Notes under the pieces: generated by a model
What the model saw: the letters and a program-made list of their open reading frames with translations, nothing else
Databases searched by the model: none
Told to the model about the DNA's origin: nothing
Made by a program: the position numbers and the translations under genes
NCBI GenBank assembly: GCA_016713665.1
Contig: JADJOR010000001.1
Coordinates: forward strand, 806,001-870,000
Reading direction: 5' to 3'
Source: Deltaproteobacteria bacterium
GTDB lineage: Bacteria > Myxococcota_A > UBA9160 > UBA4427
DNA: 64,000 nucleotides
Shown: positions 52,841 to 61,882 of the stretch, piece by piece
How the letters are laid out: every line of letters starts with the position of its first letter
Position numbering within the stretch: the first letter of the stretch is position 1

Positions 52841-53986
52841 TCAGCCCGCGATCCCGACCCCTCGATCGAGCACGACCTCGGCCACGCGCTCGGAGAGCTC
52901 GCGCTCGTCCCACCACGACATCTGCAGCTGCTTCGCGCGGCGGAAGTAGAGCTGGATGTCGTACTCGATCGTGAAGCCGACGCCGCCCCAGATCTGCTGG
53001 CAGGTCGCCGTCGCGTCGCGATAGGCGTGACCCATGAAGAGCTTCGAGAGCGGGGCGAGGCGCGAGACGTCCTTGCCGACCGAGCGCGTCCAGGCCGCCT
53101 CGTAGACGAGCGTCGTGCCGCCCTCGATCTGCGTCGCCGCATCGGCCAGGTAATGCGAGATCGCCTGGAACGCGCCGAGGACCTTGCCGAATTGCTGGCG
53201 CGTCTTCGCGTATTCGACCGTCATCTCGAGGGCGCGCCGCGCCCCGCCCGCGGCCTGCGCCGCGGCGAGCACGCAGCCGTCGAGCATGACGTCCTGCCAG
53301 GTCTTCCAGCCCGAGCCGGCGGCGCCGATGCGATCCTTCGCCGAGACGCGCACGCGCTCGAAGTCGACGCGATAGGTCGACTGGGAGCCGAGGTTGTGGC
53401 GCTGCGACAGCGTCACGCCGGCCGCCTGCGGATCGACCAGGAAGAGGTCGATGTCGGTCTCGCCCGGCCCCGTGCGCGCGAGGACGACGAGGCGCGTCGC
53501 CGCACGGGCGAAGGTGACGTGCATCTTCGTGCCGGAGAGCAGGAATCCGTCGCCGTCCGGTGTCGCCGAGAGCCGGACGCCCTTCGCCGCGAACGAGCTG
53601 CGGGGCTCGAGCCAGGCGGGCGTCAGGATCGCGTCGCCCGAAGCGATGCGCGGCAGCCAGGTCTTCTTCTGCTCGGCGCTCCCGGCCCGTACCAGCGCGC
53701 CCGCGGCCAGGACCGCCGACTCGAGATGCGGCGCCGGCGCGAGCGCCCGGCCGAGCTCTTCGTGGAGGATCGCCGCCTCGAGCAGCGTCTGTCCCCCGCC
53801 GCCGAAGGCCTCGGGAATCAGGATCCCGATGAGACCCTGCTCCCCGAGCTGCTTCCAGAGCCCCTCGGCATAGCCCCGCGCATCGTTCTCGAAGGCCCGC
53901 ACGACCTCGACCGTCGCGTGCTCGGTGCAGAGCGCGCGCACCATGTCGCGGAGGATCCCGTGCTCCTCGGTGAAATCGAGATCCAT
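52841..53986 (-). CDS. Acyl-CoA dehydrogenase, likely partner subunit (FadE28-like)
   Basis: 381 residues, ATG at 53986 after GGAGGA. LDFTEEHGILRDMVRALCTEH, PEAFGGGGQTLLEAAILHEELG, RQQFGKVLGAFQAISHYLADA and QIWGGVGFTIEYDIQLYFRRAK. It is the last gene of the fadE29-like to fadE28-like operon. In mycobacteria FadE28-FadE29 form a heteromer that dehydrogenates the last steroid side-chain CoA. The C-terminal Glu-containing catalytic loop is not clear, consistent with the non-catalytic subunit. Substrate assignment rests on gene order. Confidence 0.78.
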   Translation of the reverse strand: MDLDFTEEHGILRDMVRALCTEHATVEVVRAFENDARGYAEGLWKQLGEQGLIGILIPEAFGGGGQTLLEAAILHEELGRALAPAPHLESAVLAAGALVRAGSAEQKKTWLPRIASGDAILTPAWLEPRSSFAAKGVRLSATPDGDGFLLSGTKMHVTFARAATRLVVLARTGPGETDIDLFLVDPQAAGVTLSQRHNLGSQSTYRVDFERVRVSAKDRIGAAGSGWKTWQDVMLDGCVLAAAQAAGGARRALEMTVEYAKTRQQFGKVLGAFQAISHYLADAATQIEGGTTLVYEAAWTRSVGKDVSRLAPLSKLFMGHAYRDATATCQQIWGGVGFTIEYDIQLYFRRAKQLQMSWWDERELSERVAEVVLDRGVGIAG

Positions 53987-54037
53987 GTGCGTCTCCTCCG
54001 TCTGCTCGGGCTCTTCAGGCGCTCGTCCGAACGGGGC

Positions 54038-54514
54038 TCAGGGCTTCCAGTCGTCGCCCTTGAGCTTCCAGGGGTTGGCGTCGGCCGTCTCCGGCACCGC
54101 GATGCGCGCCTCGCACGAGACGCACTGCTTCGTGCCCGCCGTCAGCTCGATCTTGACCTCGACCCAGCCGGTGCTCTTCGCGGCGCGCTCGACCTTCGTG
54201 ACCTTGCCGGCGAAGCGCATCGTGTCGCCCGGATAGACCGAGTCCTTCATGCGGAACTTGATCCGGCCGAGGCGACCCTTCGGGCCCGTCCAGTCGGTCA
54301 GGTAGCGCTCGAACCACGCCGCGAGATTCGGCGTGTTCATGATGATGTCGTCGAGACCGTTGTTGCCGGTCGCGAACTTGTAGTCGTGGTGCTGCGGTCG
54401 CCAGTCGCGGCTCGCCATGGCGCCCAGCACCACGGTCACCGGCTTCACCGCCTTCTCGAGGACCAACAGCTCCAGCCCTTCCTTCATGTCGCCCAGCATC
54501 CGATTCGCAGCCAT
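54038..54514 (-). CDS. MaoC-like hydratase subunit, ChsH1-like
   Basis: 158 residues, ATG at 54514 after GGAGAGGA. Hot-dog segment ASRDWRPQHHDYKFATGNNGLDDIIMNTPNLAAW, FERYLTDWTGPKGRLGRIKFRM and GDTMRFAGKVTKVE. The Asp and His in the DWRPQHHD segment are at the hydratase site, and the pattern resembles mycobacterial ChsH1. Together with the next gene upstream it should form a heteromeric enoyl-CoA hydratase acting on the shortened steroid side chain. Part of a five-gene minus-strand operon. Confidence 0.78.
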   Translation of the reverse strand: MAANRMLGDMKEGLELLVLEKAVKPVTVVLGAMASRDWRPQHHDYKFATGNNGLDDIIMNTPNLAAWFERYLTDWTGPKGRLGRIKFRMKDSVYPGDTMRFAGKVTKVERAAKSTGWVEVKIELTAGTKQCVSCEARIAVPETADANPWKLKGDDWKP

Positions 54515-54558
54515 GATGATCCTCTCCGTCGGGCCGCCCGTCGGGGGCGGCCCGGATA

Positions 54559-55080
54559 TTAGTTGCGGTTGTAGCCGAAGCCCGTGTAGCGCTCTTCCGC
54601 GCAGAGCTCGCCTCGCTGGTTGACGACGCGCACGCCGAAGTCCCAGAAGCGGCCGGTGCCGAGCTTCGTGGTCTTGAGCGGCGAGACCGAATAGAGGATC
54701 TGTGTCGTGGTCAGCACGTCGCCCGGCCGGATCGGCTCGCCGAAGACGATCGTGTTGTCGCTCATGACGGCCTCGGGCAGCCCGAGCTTCGCCTTCAGGT
54801 CGAAGTGGAGCTGCAGCGGCACCGCCGGCTCCGTCCGACCCGGCGACCAGTCGTGGGGGCGGAACCAGACCGAGACCATCGTCGGCGGGGTGATCCAGCC
54901 GCCGGTCAGCTCCTTCGCGACCTTCTCGTCCCAGTAGAGCGGGTTGCCGTTCTGGGTCGCCGACATCGTCGTCAGCACGTAGCCCATCTCGATCGGGAAG
55001 CCCGTCTTCTCCTCGTAACGCGCCTGGCCGATCCAGGACTGCACCTCTGCCGGAAGGTCCGTGGTGGACTCGCTGGCCAT
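54559..55080 (-). CDS. MaoC-like hydratase subunit, ChsH2 N-domain-like (FAS1-like dehydratase)
   Basis: 173 residues, ATG at 55080 with AAGGAG upstream. IEMGYVLTTMSATQNGNPLYWDEKVAKE, GGWITPPTMVSVWFRPHDW and NTIVFGEPIRPGDVLTTTQILYSV are the N-terminal MaoC segments. In mycobacterial ChsH2 this part is fused to a DUF35 domain; here the DUF35 part is absent (a free DUF35-like gene is at 29375). Forms a heteromer with the ChsH1-like protein, whose gene starts 44 bases after its stop. Confidence 0.75.
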   Translation of the reverse strand: MASESTTDLPAEVQSWIGQARYEEKTGFPIEMGYVLTTMSATQNGNPLYWDEKVAKELTGGWITPPTMVSVWFRPHDWSPGRTEPAVPLQLHFDLKAKLGLPEAVMSDNTIVFGEPIRPGDVLTTTQILYSVSPLKTTKLGTGRFWDFGVRVVNQRGELCAEERYTGFGYNRN

Positions 55081-55120
55081 CTCATTCTCCTTGATTGCTC
55101 GGTTTCCCCAGAATCCCCGA

Positions 55121-56305
55121 CTACTCGACCGCACCCTCGGCCAGCAGCTTCGAAATCGCGTCGCGCGTGAGCCCCGCCAGCGCGAGCAGCGCCTCGCTGT
55201 CGGTCTCGTCGCCCGTGCGCACCGCATGCTTCGGATGCGCCCGAACCGCCCCCGCCAGGACCGGCGAGAGCTGCTCGAAGACCCCGCGCTTCTCGTGCTC
55301 GGCCTGCATGAAGAGGCCGCGCGCGCGCCAATGGGGCTCCGTCGTGACTTCGGGGATCGTGAGCACCGGCGCGACGCAGGTATCGTTCGGCGCGAGCTCG
55401 GCCGTCCACTCGTCGCGCGTGCGCGTCAGGAAGGCGGCGCGAAACGCGGCACGGATCTCGTCCTGGATGCCTTCGGCGTACTGCTTGTCCGCATACTGCG
55501 GGAGCCCCAGGCGATTGCAGAGGTTCTTGTAGAAATGCGGCTCGATCGCGCCGACGGAGACCCACTTCCCGTCCTTCGTCGGGTAGAGGTCGTAGAACGC
55601 ATAACGCCCGGTCAGCAGGACCTGGCGCGGCCCCGCGACCTCGCCCTCGGCGAGGTACTGGTCGACCGAGAGGGACATCAGCGACAGGATGCCCTCGGCC
55701 GCCGCGCAGTCGAGGAAGGCCCCCTCCCCCGTGACGCCGCGCTTCACGAGCGCCGCGAGGATCGAGACGACGGCGTGCATGCCGCCACCGGCGCTGTCCG
55801 CGACCGTCGCGCCCGGGATCGGCGGACCGCCGTCGGCGCGCGGCTCGCTGCAGGCGAGGTAGCCGGACAGGGCGAGATAGTTGAGGTCGTGGCCCGCCCA
55901 GGTCGAGGCCGGGCCGTCCTGGCCGTAGCCCGAGGTCGAGCAGTAGACGAGGCGCGGATTGCGGGCGCGCATCGCGGCCCAGCCGATGCCGAGGCGATCG
56001 ACGACGCCCGGCCGGTAGGACTCGATCACGACGTCGGACTGCTCGGCGAGCTTGAGCAGCGCCTCGCGCCCGGCCTCGGCCTTCAGGTCGATGCGCATGC
56101 GCTTGAAGTCGCGGCTCGCGCCGTAGGTGTGGTAGACGGGCTTCGTCTGGAGCGCGCCCTGCTTCGCGACGGGGGAGATTACGACGACCTCGGCCCCGTA
56201 GTCCGCGAGCATGCGGCCGGCGCGGGCGGCGGGGCCGACGGCGCCGAGGTTCAGGACGCGGATGCCGTCGAGCAGATGCGGCGATCGGGACCGGGGGGTC
56301 GACAC
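55121..56305 (-). CDS. Alpha-methylacyl-CoA racemase-like CaiB family protein
   Basis: 394 residues, GTG at 56305 after GGAGGA. VLNLGAVGPAARAGRMLADYGAEVVVI, YGQDGPASTWAGHDLNYLALSG and VADSAGGGMHAVVSILAAL match racemases rather than CoA-transferases: the GHDLNYLALSG His and the VADSAGG Asp are the racemase acid/base pair. It inverts the C25-methyl centre of branched side-chain CoAs so that beta-oxidation can proceed, a known need in sterol side-chain breakdown. It lies between the FadE29-like and ChsH-like genes. Confidence 0.82.
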   Translation of the reverse strand: MSTPRSRSPHLLDGIRVLNLGAVGPAARAGRMLADYGAEVVVISPVAKQGALQTKPVYHTYGASRDFKRMRIDLKAEAGREALLKLAEQSDVVIESYRPGVVDRLGIGWAAMRARNPRLVYCSTSGYGQDGPASTWAGHDLNYLALSGYLACSEPRADGGPPIPGATVADSAGGGMHAVVSILAALVKRGVTGEGAFLDCAAAEGILSLMSLSVDQYLAEGEVAGPRQVLLTGRYAFYDLYPTKDGKWVSVGAIEPHFYKNLCNRLGLPQYADKQYAEGIQDEIRAAFRAAFLTRTRDEWTAELAPNDTCVAPVLTIPEVTTEPHWRARGLFMQAEHEKRGVFEQLSPVLAGAVRAHPKHAVRTGDETDSEALLALAGLTRDAISKLLAEGAVE

Positions 56306-56324
56306 GCGAAATGCTCCTCCAGGC

Positions 56325-57503
56325 CTAGAAACACTTGGGCAGGCCGAGACCGCGGCCCGCGATGATGTTGCGCTGGATCTCGCTCGTCCCGCCGCCGATC
56401 GTGTCGACGACGGTGTAGCGATACGAACGTTCGTAGCGGCCGCCCGCCGGCGCCTCGGGCGCCTCGGGCTTGAGCGCCGCGTCGGGGCCGATCAGCTCGA
56501 GGGCGTAGTTCGCGATGCGCTGGCCGAGCTGTGACTGCCACATCTTGTACATCGCGGCCTCGATCGTCGGCACGCGGTTCTTGAGCGCCTCGCTGATGAC
56601 CTTGCGCTGGAGCTTGCGCGCGACCTCGAGGTCGGCGGCGAGCTTCGCGATCGTCTGGCGGACGACGGGGTCCTGCGCGAGGGGCTCTCCGTCGAGGGTC
56701 GCGGTCGAGACGTATTCGATCAGCCCCTTGAGCTTCATCTCGACGGGCCCGACCGGGAGCATCGCGAAGCGCTCGAGATCGAGCGCCTCGCAGATGTAGG
56801 TCCAGCCCTCGCCGACCTTGCCCACGACGTGGGAGTCGGGGACGAAGACCGAGTTGAAGAAGACCTCGTTCGAGCGCTCGTCGCCGATCGTCCAGGTCGG
56901 ATGGATCTGGAAGCCCGGATGGTTCATCGGAACGAGGAAGAGCGTGATGCCCTTGTGCTTGTGCTCGCTGGTCCGCGCGCCGACCCAGTACCAGTCCGCG
57001 AAGTGGGCCGAGGTCGTCCAGATCTTCTGGCCGTCGAGGACGTAGCCCCCGCGAACGTCGTCGCGGGTCGCCTTCAGCTGCATCGACGCCGCGTCGGAGC
57101 CGGCCTGCGGCTCCGAATAACCGATCGCGAACTCGATCTCGCCGCGGATGATGCGCGGGAGGAAGTAGGCCTTCAGCTCCTCGTTGCCGTGGCGGATGAT
57201 CGTCTTGCCGACGATGCCGACGCCCTTGCCCGGCTGCGGGGCACCGAAGCGCGAGAGCGCCTCGGTCAGCACGAAGTCGTAGATGCCCGAGCGCTCCTGC
57301 CCGCCGTACTGCTTCGGCCAGGACATGCCGAGCCAGCCCCGCTCGGCGAGCTTGCGCATGAAGGCACGCTTCGCCGGTGTCTCGACGGTCTGGGAGAGAT
57401 GCTCCGGATTGCGATCCATCACGTCGTCGGAACGATTCGCCTCGAGAAAGGCGACCACCTCGCGCTCGAACGCCAGGACGTCCTCGGGCAGCTCGAAATC
57501 CAT
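56325..57503 (-). CDS. Acyl-CoA dehydrogenase, catalytic-type subunit (FadE29-like)
   Basis: 392 residues, ATG at 57503. LPEDVLAFEREVVAFLEANR, RGEIEFAIGYSEPQAGSDAASM, GYVLDGQKIWTTSAHFADWY and a C-terminus TIGGGTSEIQRNIIAGRGLGLPKC. It resembles side-chain FadE29-type enzymes and is the first gene of the minus-strand operon; the next gene starts 19 bases after its stop. A half-conserved operator lies 60 bases before it. It should form a heteromer with the FadE28-like protein at the operon end. Confidence 0.8.
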   Translation of the reverse strand: MDFELPEDVLAFEREVVAFLEANRSDDVMDRNPEHLSQTVETPAKRAFMRKLAERGWLGMSWPKQYGGQERSGIYDFVLTEALSRFGAPQPGKGVGIVGKTIIRHGNEELKAYFLPRIIRGEIEFAIGYSEPQAGSDAASMQLKATRDDVRGGYVLDGQKIWTTSAHFADWYWVGARTSEHKHKGITLFLVPMNHPGFQIHPTWTIGDERSNEVFFNSVFVPDSHVVGKVGEGWTYICEALDLERFAMLPVGPVEMKLKGLIEYVSTATLDGEPLAQDPVVRQTIAKLAADLEVARKLQRKVISEALKNRVPTIEAAMYKMWQSQLGQRIANYALELIGPDAALKPEAPEAPAGGRYERSYRYTVVDTIGGGTSEIQRNIIAGRGLGLPKCF

Positions 57504-57562
57504 CGATCGACACCTCGCTTGGAGCCCGGCCGGCGGGGCCACCGGATGGCCGGGCGGGCATT

Positions 57563-57581
57563 ACGATACGCCCCGTCTTGA
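57563..57581 (-). promoter_or_regulatory. Predicted steroid-regulon operator, site 4 (left half strong)
   Basis: ACGATACG-CCC-CGTCTTGA: the first arm and the preceding ATT give the shared ATTACGATAC ten-mer, while the second arm matches only in CGT. It sits 60 bases before the fadE29-like start. Weaker than the other three sites, so its role is less certain. Confidence 0.5.
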
Positions 57582-57644
57582 AATTTATCCAGACCCGGCG
57601 GACCCTAGCCGGCGCGCTCCGAGACGGCTCTGACCCGGGCGGCT

Positions 57645-58427
57645 CTATCCGGGGCGGCCGGCAAACTGGGCGTTGAGGCGCCGCATCCCGGCGAGCCAGC
57701 GCTCGAGGTCCTGCCCCTTGCGCTCGTAGTACTTGCGCACGACCGGATGGGGCAGGATCAGGAAGCTCTCCGCCCGCAGCCCCTCGACGACGACCTCGGC
57801 GAGAGCCTCGGGCTCGATCATCCCGTCGATCCCGGCGACCCCGCCGTCCCCGTCGCCGAAGGCGATCGCCATGTTCGTCCGCACCGCCTGGGGGCAGAGC
57901 GCCGAGACCCGGATGCCCTGGTCGCCGTAGGTGATCGCGAGCCACTCGCAGAACGCGACGGCGGCGTGCTTCGTGACCGCATAAGGGGCCGACCCGATCT
58001 GCGTGAGAAGCCCCGCCGCCGAGCAGGTATTGAGCAGATATCCGCGGCCCCGCGCGAGCATCGACGGGAGCACCGCATTCGCCGCATGCACGTGGGCCAT
58101 CACGTTCACGTCCCAGAGCCGCTGCCACTCCGCGACCGGGACCTCGGGCCCGCCGACCGTGAGCAGCCCCGCATTCGAGACGAAGAGATCGATCGGCCCC
58201 GCCTCGCCCTCGACCTCGCGCACGAGCCCGTCGACCGCCTCGCGTGAGCCGACGTCGACCGCGAAGGCCCGGCCGCCCACCGCCTTCGCGACCTCGTCCG
58301 CCCGCGCCCGATCCACGTCGACCACCGCGATCCGCCGCGCGCCTTCCCGCGCGAAGGCCTCACACAGCGCGCGCCCGATCCCGCCCGCTCCCCCCGTCAC
58401 GACGACGTTCGCTCCCGAAAGCTCCAT
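57645..58427 (-). CDS. Short-chain dehydrogenase
   Basis: 260 residues. TGGAGGIGRAL cofactor loop, DVDRARADEVAKAVGG after beta-2, SNAG (in place of NNAG), and YAVTK with upstream Ser (NTCSAAGLLTQIGSAPYAVTK). The C-terminal LILPHPVVRKYYERKGQDLERW is found in SDRs acting on CoA or hydrophobic substrates. Substrate unknown. It is separated from the fadE29-like operon by 141 bases and divergent from the carboxyltransferase gene. Confidence 0.82.
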   Translation of the reverse strand: MELSGANVVVTGGAGGIGRALCEAFAREGARRIAVVDVDRARADEVAKAVGGRAFAVDVGSREAVDGLVREVEGEAGPIDLFVSNAGLLTVGGPEVPVAEWQRLWDVNVMAHVHAANAVLPSMLARGRGYLLNTCSAAGLLTQIGSAPYAVTKHAAVAFCEWLAITYGDQGIRVSALCPQAVRTNMAIAFGDGDGGVAGIDGMIEPEALAEVVVEGLRAESFLILPHPVVRKYYERKGQDLERWLAGMRRLNAQFAGRPG

Positions 58428-58576
58428 GGCGCTGCCCTCCTCTGCGTTGCCCGCGACGGTCCCGCGATCGACTGCCCGGTCGCCCGCGCCGCACGTCGTG
58501 CGGCGGGCCGACCCGCCCGCCGAATCGCCGCCAGCGTATCACCGCGGGCCTCCCCCCGTGTGTTAGCGTCCGCGCC

Positions 58577-60136
58577 ATGAGCTGGAAGCCCGAAGTCGAC
58601 GAGATCGAGCGCCGACGCGCTCGCGCCCTGGAGATGGGCGGGAAGGAAGCCCTCGAGAAGCGCCGCGAGCGCGGCCTCTTGAACGTCCGCGAGCGGATCG
58701 ACCGTCTGGTCGACCGCGACTCCTTCTCGGAGCGCGGCCAGATCGCGGGCTCGAGCAGCACGCCGGACGGCTCGGACTTCACGCCGACCGGCGTCGTCGT
58801 CGGAACGGCGCGCATCGGCGGCCGATCTGTCGTCGTCTGCGGCGACGACTTCACGATCCGCGGCGGCGCCTACACGCCGGCGAGCATCAAGAAGGCCCTC
58901 TACGCCGAGGACCTCGCCGTCGAACGGCGCATCCCCTTCGTGCGGATGCTCGAGGCCGGCGGTGCCTCGATCGCGGGCGGGACGGCCGGCGGCTCACGCG
59001 GCCGCACGGGCTACGATTGGACGTCGCCGCCGATCATGAACGTCCAGACGATGCGGACGCTCTCGGCGGTGCCCGTCGTCTCGATCGCGCTCGGCGCGGT
59101 GGCGGGCTTTCCGGCCGGGCGGCTGGTCGCCTCGCATCTCTCGATCATGACGAAGGACGGCTCGCAGGTCCTGACCGGCGGCCCCGCGGTCGTCGCCCAT
59201 GCGATGAAGGAGACGGTCACGAAGGAGGAGCTCGGCTCCGCCGCCGTCCACGGCCGCAACGGCATGGTCGACAACGTCGCCGACGACGAGATCGACGCCC
59301 TGCGCCAGGCCCAGCAATTCCTGTCCTACCTGCCGAGCCACGCCGGCGAGGCCCCCCCCTTCTTCGACGTCGGCGACCTGCGCACGCGGCGCGAGGAGTC
59401 GCTGCTCGAGCTCGTCCCGCGCGAGCGGCGACGCGCGTTCAAGATGCGCAAGCTGATCGAGTCCGTCGTCGACCAGCGAAGCTTCTTCGAGATCGGAAAG
59501 CTCTGGGGCCGCAGCCAGATCACCGGCCTCGCCCGGGTGAACGGGCATTCCATTGGCCTCATTGCCAACGACTGCCACCACGACGGCGGCTCGATGACCC
59601 GCGACGGCGCCGACAAGATCCGGCGCTTCGTCGACCTCTGCGATCTGTTCCATCTCCCGATCGTCTCGTTCGTCGACGAGCCGGGCTTCGCGATCGGCTC
59701 GAAGGCCGAGCAGGAGGGCACGATCCGGGCGGGCATGGGGGCGATGTTCGCCGTGCTGCAATCGACGGTGCCCTGGTTCGCCTGCGTCGTGCGGCGTTCG
59801 TACGGCGTCGCCCAGGGCCTCCACCTCGGCTCGAAGGCGATGTCCGTCGCCTGGCCCTCCGCCATGAGCGGGGCGCTCCCGGTCGAGAGCGGCGTCGCCC
59901 TCGCCTTCAAGCGCGAGATCGAGTCGGCGCCGGATCCCGAGAAGCGCCGTGCGGAGCTCGAGGACGAGATGGCGAAGGCCCAGTCCGTGCTGCCCCGGAG
60001 CGAGGAGTTCGGGGTCCACGACCTGATCGATCCGCGCGACACGCGGCCGATCCTCTGCGACTGGGTCGACGAGATCCAGACCCAGCTCGCGGCCCACGTG
60101 CAGGCCGGTCCGCCGCGTTATTCGATCCGGCCCTGA
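58577..60136 (+). CDS. Acyl-CoA carboxylase carboxyltransferase subunit (second, unpaired)
   Basis: 519 residues, ATG at 58577. N-half: FVRMLEAGGASIAGGTAGGS and LGAVAGFPAGRLVASHLSIM (oxyanion elements). C-half: DEPGFAIGSKAEQEGTIRAGM and RRSYGVAQGLHLGSKAMSVAWP, where a Gly-Val-Ala segment replaces the usual Gly-Gly-Ala. No biotin carboxylase gene is next to it, so it must share one, perhaps from 13736. Likely carboxylates a propionyl- or branched acyl-CoA; the substrate is unknown. Convergent with the following crotonases. Confidence 0.82.
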   Translation: MSWKPEVDEIERRRARALEMGGKEALEKRRERGLLNVRERIDRLVDRDSFSERGQIAGSSSTPDGSDFTPTGVVVGTARIGGRSVVVCGDDFTIRGGAYTPASIKKALYAEDLAVERRIPFVRMLEAGGASIAGGTAGGSRGRTGYDWTSPPIMNVQTMRTLSAVPVVSIALGAVAGFPAGRLVASHLSIMTKDGSQVLTGGPAVVAHAMKETVTKEELGSAAVHGRNGMVDNVADDEIDALRQAQQFLSYLPSHAGEAPPFFDVGDLRTRREESLLELVPRERRRAFKMRKLIESVVDQRSFFEIGKLWGRSQITGLARVNGHSIGLIANDCHHDGGSMTRDGADKIRRFVDLCDLFHLPIVSFVDEPGFAIGSKAEQEGTIRAGMGAMFAVLQSTVPWFACVVRRSYGVAQGLHLGSKAMSVAWPSAMSGALPVESGVALAFKREIESAPDPEKRRAELEDEMAKAQSVLPRSEEFGVHDLIDPRDTRPILCDWVDEIQTQLAAHVQAGPPRYSIRP

Positions 60137-60156
60137 ACGGTGCGCACGGCGCGCCC

Positions 60157-60981
60157 CTAACGCCCCTTGAACTGCGGCGTCCGCTTCTCCGCGAAGGCGG
60201 CGACCGCTTCGGTGTAGTCGTCGGTCTGGGCGCCGCGGACCATGCGATCGGCCTCGTAGCGCAGGCAATCCTCGAGCGACGAGTCGAGCGCCCGGTTCAG
60301 GTTCGCCTTCATGTAGCGAAGCGCGATCGGGGGTCCGGCGGCGATCCGGGCCGCCAGCTTGAAGGCCTCGTCGGCGAGGGCGGCATCGGGCACGACCCGG
60401 TTGAAGAGCCCGAGCTCGAGACCGGTCTTCGCGTCGACCCGCTCGGCGGTGAAGTAGATCTCGCGGGCCTTCGCGGGGCCGACGAGGCGCGTCATGAACC
60501 AGGTCCCGCCGTAGTCGCCCGAAAGCCCGAGCTTCGCGAAGGACGTGACGAGGAAGGCGGACTCGGCCGCGATCCGCAGATCGCAGGCGAGCGCGATCGA
60601 GCAGGCCGCGCCGGCGGCGGCTCCGGGCAGCGCGGCGATGGTCGGCTTGCTCGAGCGATGGAGCATGCGCGGCAGCTCGTGCTCCCAGCGCAGCTGGCGC
60701 TGGCGATCCTCCATCGAGGGCGGCTTGCCCTCCTTCTGCATGCGCTTCGTGTCGCCCCCCGACGAGAAGGCGCCGCCCGCCCCCGTCAGCAAGAGACAGC
60801 CGACCTCGGGATCGGTCTCGAGATCGCGGACCAGGAGGTAGAGCGCCTCCTTCATCGCCATCGTGAGGGCATTCTTCGCCTCAGGGCGATGGAAGGTCAG
60901 CGTCGCGACGCGCTCGCGGACGTGGCAGAGGATCTCGGGCGTGCCGGTCTCGCGGGCGACGCCAGCGGCGGGGCTCTCCAT
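60157..60981 (-). CDS. Crotonase family protein, PaaG-like isomerase type
   Basis: 274 residues, ATG at 60981. FHRPEAKNALTMAMKEAL and AGGAFSSGGDTKRM carry the oxyanion hole; LPGAAAGAACSIALACDLRIAAESAF and KLGLSGDYGGTWFMTRLVG follow. The two Glu of true hydratases are absent (CSIA, KLGLSGD), while an Asp near the second site is kept, as in epoxyphenylacetyl-CoA isomerases. It may therefore isomerise a double bond rather than hydrate it. Eight bases separate the upstream crotonase stop from its ATG. Confidence 0.82.
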   Translation of the reverse strand: MESPAAGVARETGTPEILCHVRERVATLTFHRPEAKNALTMAMKEALYLLVRDLETDPEVGCLLLTGAGGAFSSGGDTKRMQKEGKPPSMEDRQRQLRWEHELPRMLHRSSKPTIAALPGAAAGAACSIALACDLRIAAESAFLVTSFAKLGLSGDYGGTWFMTRLVGPAKAREIYFTAERVDAKTGLELGLFNRVVPDAALADEAFKLAARIAAGPPIALRYMKANLNRALDSSLEDCLRYEADRMVRGAQTDDYTEAVAAFAEKRTPQFKGR

Positions 60982-60989
60982 GGGTACTC

Positions 60990-61781
60990 CTAACGCCCGC
61001 GGTACTTCGGCGGCCGGCCCTCGGCGCGGGCGGCCTTCATCTCGCGGTAGTCCTGCGTCTCGTAGATCGCGGTCATGCCCATTGCCTCTTCCTGCATCGT
61101 GCGCTGGACCATCGGATGGGCGAGGCGCGAGAGGGTCCGCCGGAACATCTTGACCGCGAAGGGCGGATGGGACGCGATCTCGCGACACATCTCCATCGCG
61201 ACCTCCTCGAGCTTCTCGTCGGGCACGACCCGCGAGACGATGCCATGACGCAGCGCCTCCTCGGCGTCGAGCACGCGGCAGGTCAGCGCGAGATCCGCAG
61301 CGAGGCCGTGGCCCGCCATCTGGAAGAGCCGCGCCGTGCCGCCCGAGTCGGGGATCACGCCGTGCTTGATCTCGGGGAGCATCATCCGCGTGCTCGCCGC
61401 GGCGATCCGCATGTCGGCGAGCAGCGCCCGCTCGAAGGAGCCGCCGATCACCCAGCCGTGCATCGCGACGAGCATCGGCGCGGGCAGCGTGAAGAAGAGC
61501 TGGGTCCGGCGGTGGCCCCGCTCGACGAACTCGAAGTTCGTGATGTCCTCGCTGCGCACCCCGATCTCCGAGGTGTCGCGGCCCGAGGAGAAGGACTTCC
61601 CGGTCCCCCGCCAGAGCACGACCCGGACGTCCGGGCGGGCATGGATCTCCTCGAGGGCGTCGAAGAGCTGGCGGTCCATCTCGTCGTTGGCGGCGTTGTG
61701 CTTCTCGGGTCGATCGTTCGTCACGACCGCGATCCCGTCCGCGATCTCCAGCCGGATCAGCTTCTTCGTCGCTTCCGCCAA
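60990..61781 (-). CDS. Enoyl-CoA hydratase/isomerase family protein
   Basis: 263 residues from a TTG at 61781, chosen because GGAGG is eight bases upstream; no ATG is well placed. NDRPEKHNAANDEMDRQLF, GTGKSFSSGRDTSE, MHGWVIGGSFERALLADMRIAA and LPEIKHGVIPDSGGTARLF. Both catalytic Glu positions (GGSFERA and LPEIKHG) are filled, so hydratase activity is likely. First gene of a two-gene operon with the PaaG-like crotonase; divergent from the SDR gene. Confidence 0.82.
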   Translation of the reverse strand: MAEATKKLIRLEIADGIAVVTNDRPEKHNAANDEMDRQLFDALEEIHARPDVRVVLWRGTGKSFSSGRDTSEIGVRSEDITNFEFVERGHRRTQLFFTLPAPMLVAMHGWVIGGSFERALLADMRIAAASTRMMLPEIKHGVIPDSGGTARLFQMAGHGLAADLALTCRVLDAEEALRHGIVSRVVPDEKLEEVAMEMCREIASHPPFAVKMFRRTLSRLAHPMVQRTMQEEAMGMTAIYETQDYREMKAARAEGRPPKYRGR

Positions 61782-61882
61782 GCCCGTCTCCTCCACGCCC
61801 GTTTCAACGCGTCGGGGGAGGCTATCATGCGGCGCCCCGCAACGACGAGACCGAAACCGAAAGCGACCACAGGAGATCCAGA

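Noticed and set aside
23033..58000. Canonical KstR2 (AnCAAG-CTTGnT type) operators in the steroid block
   Set aside because: Not seen upstream of the steroid genes; a different palindrome is present instead.
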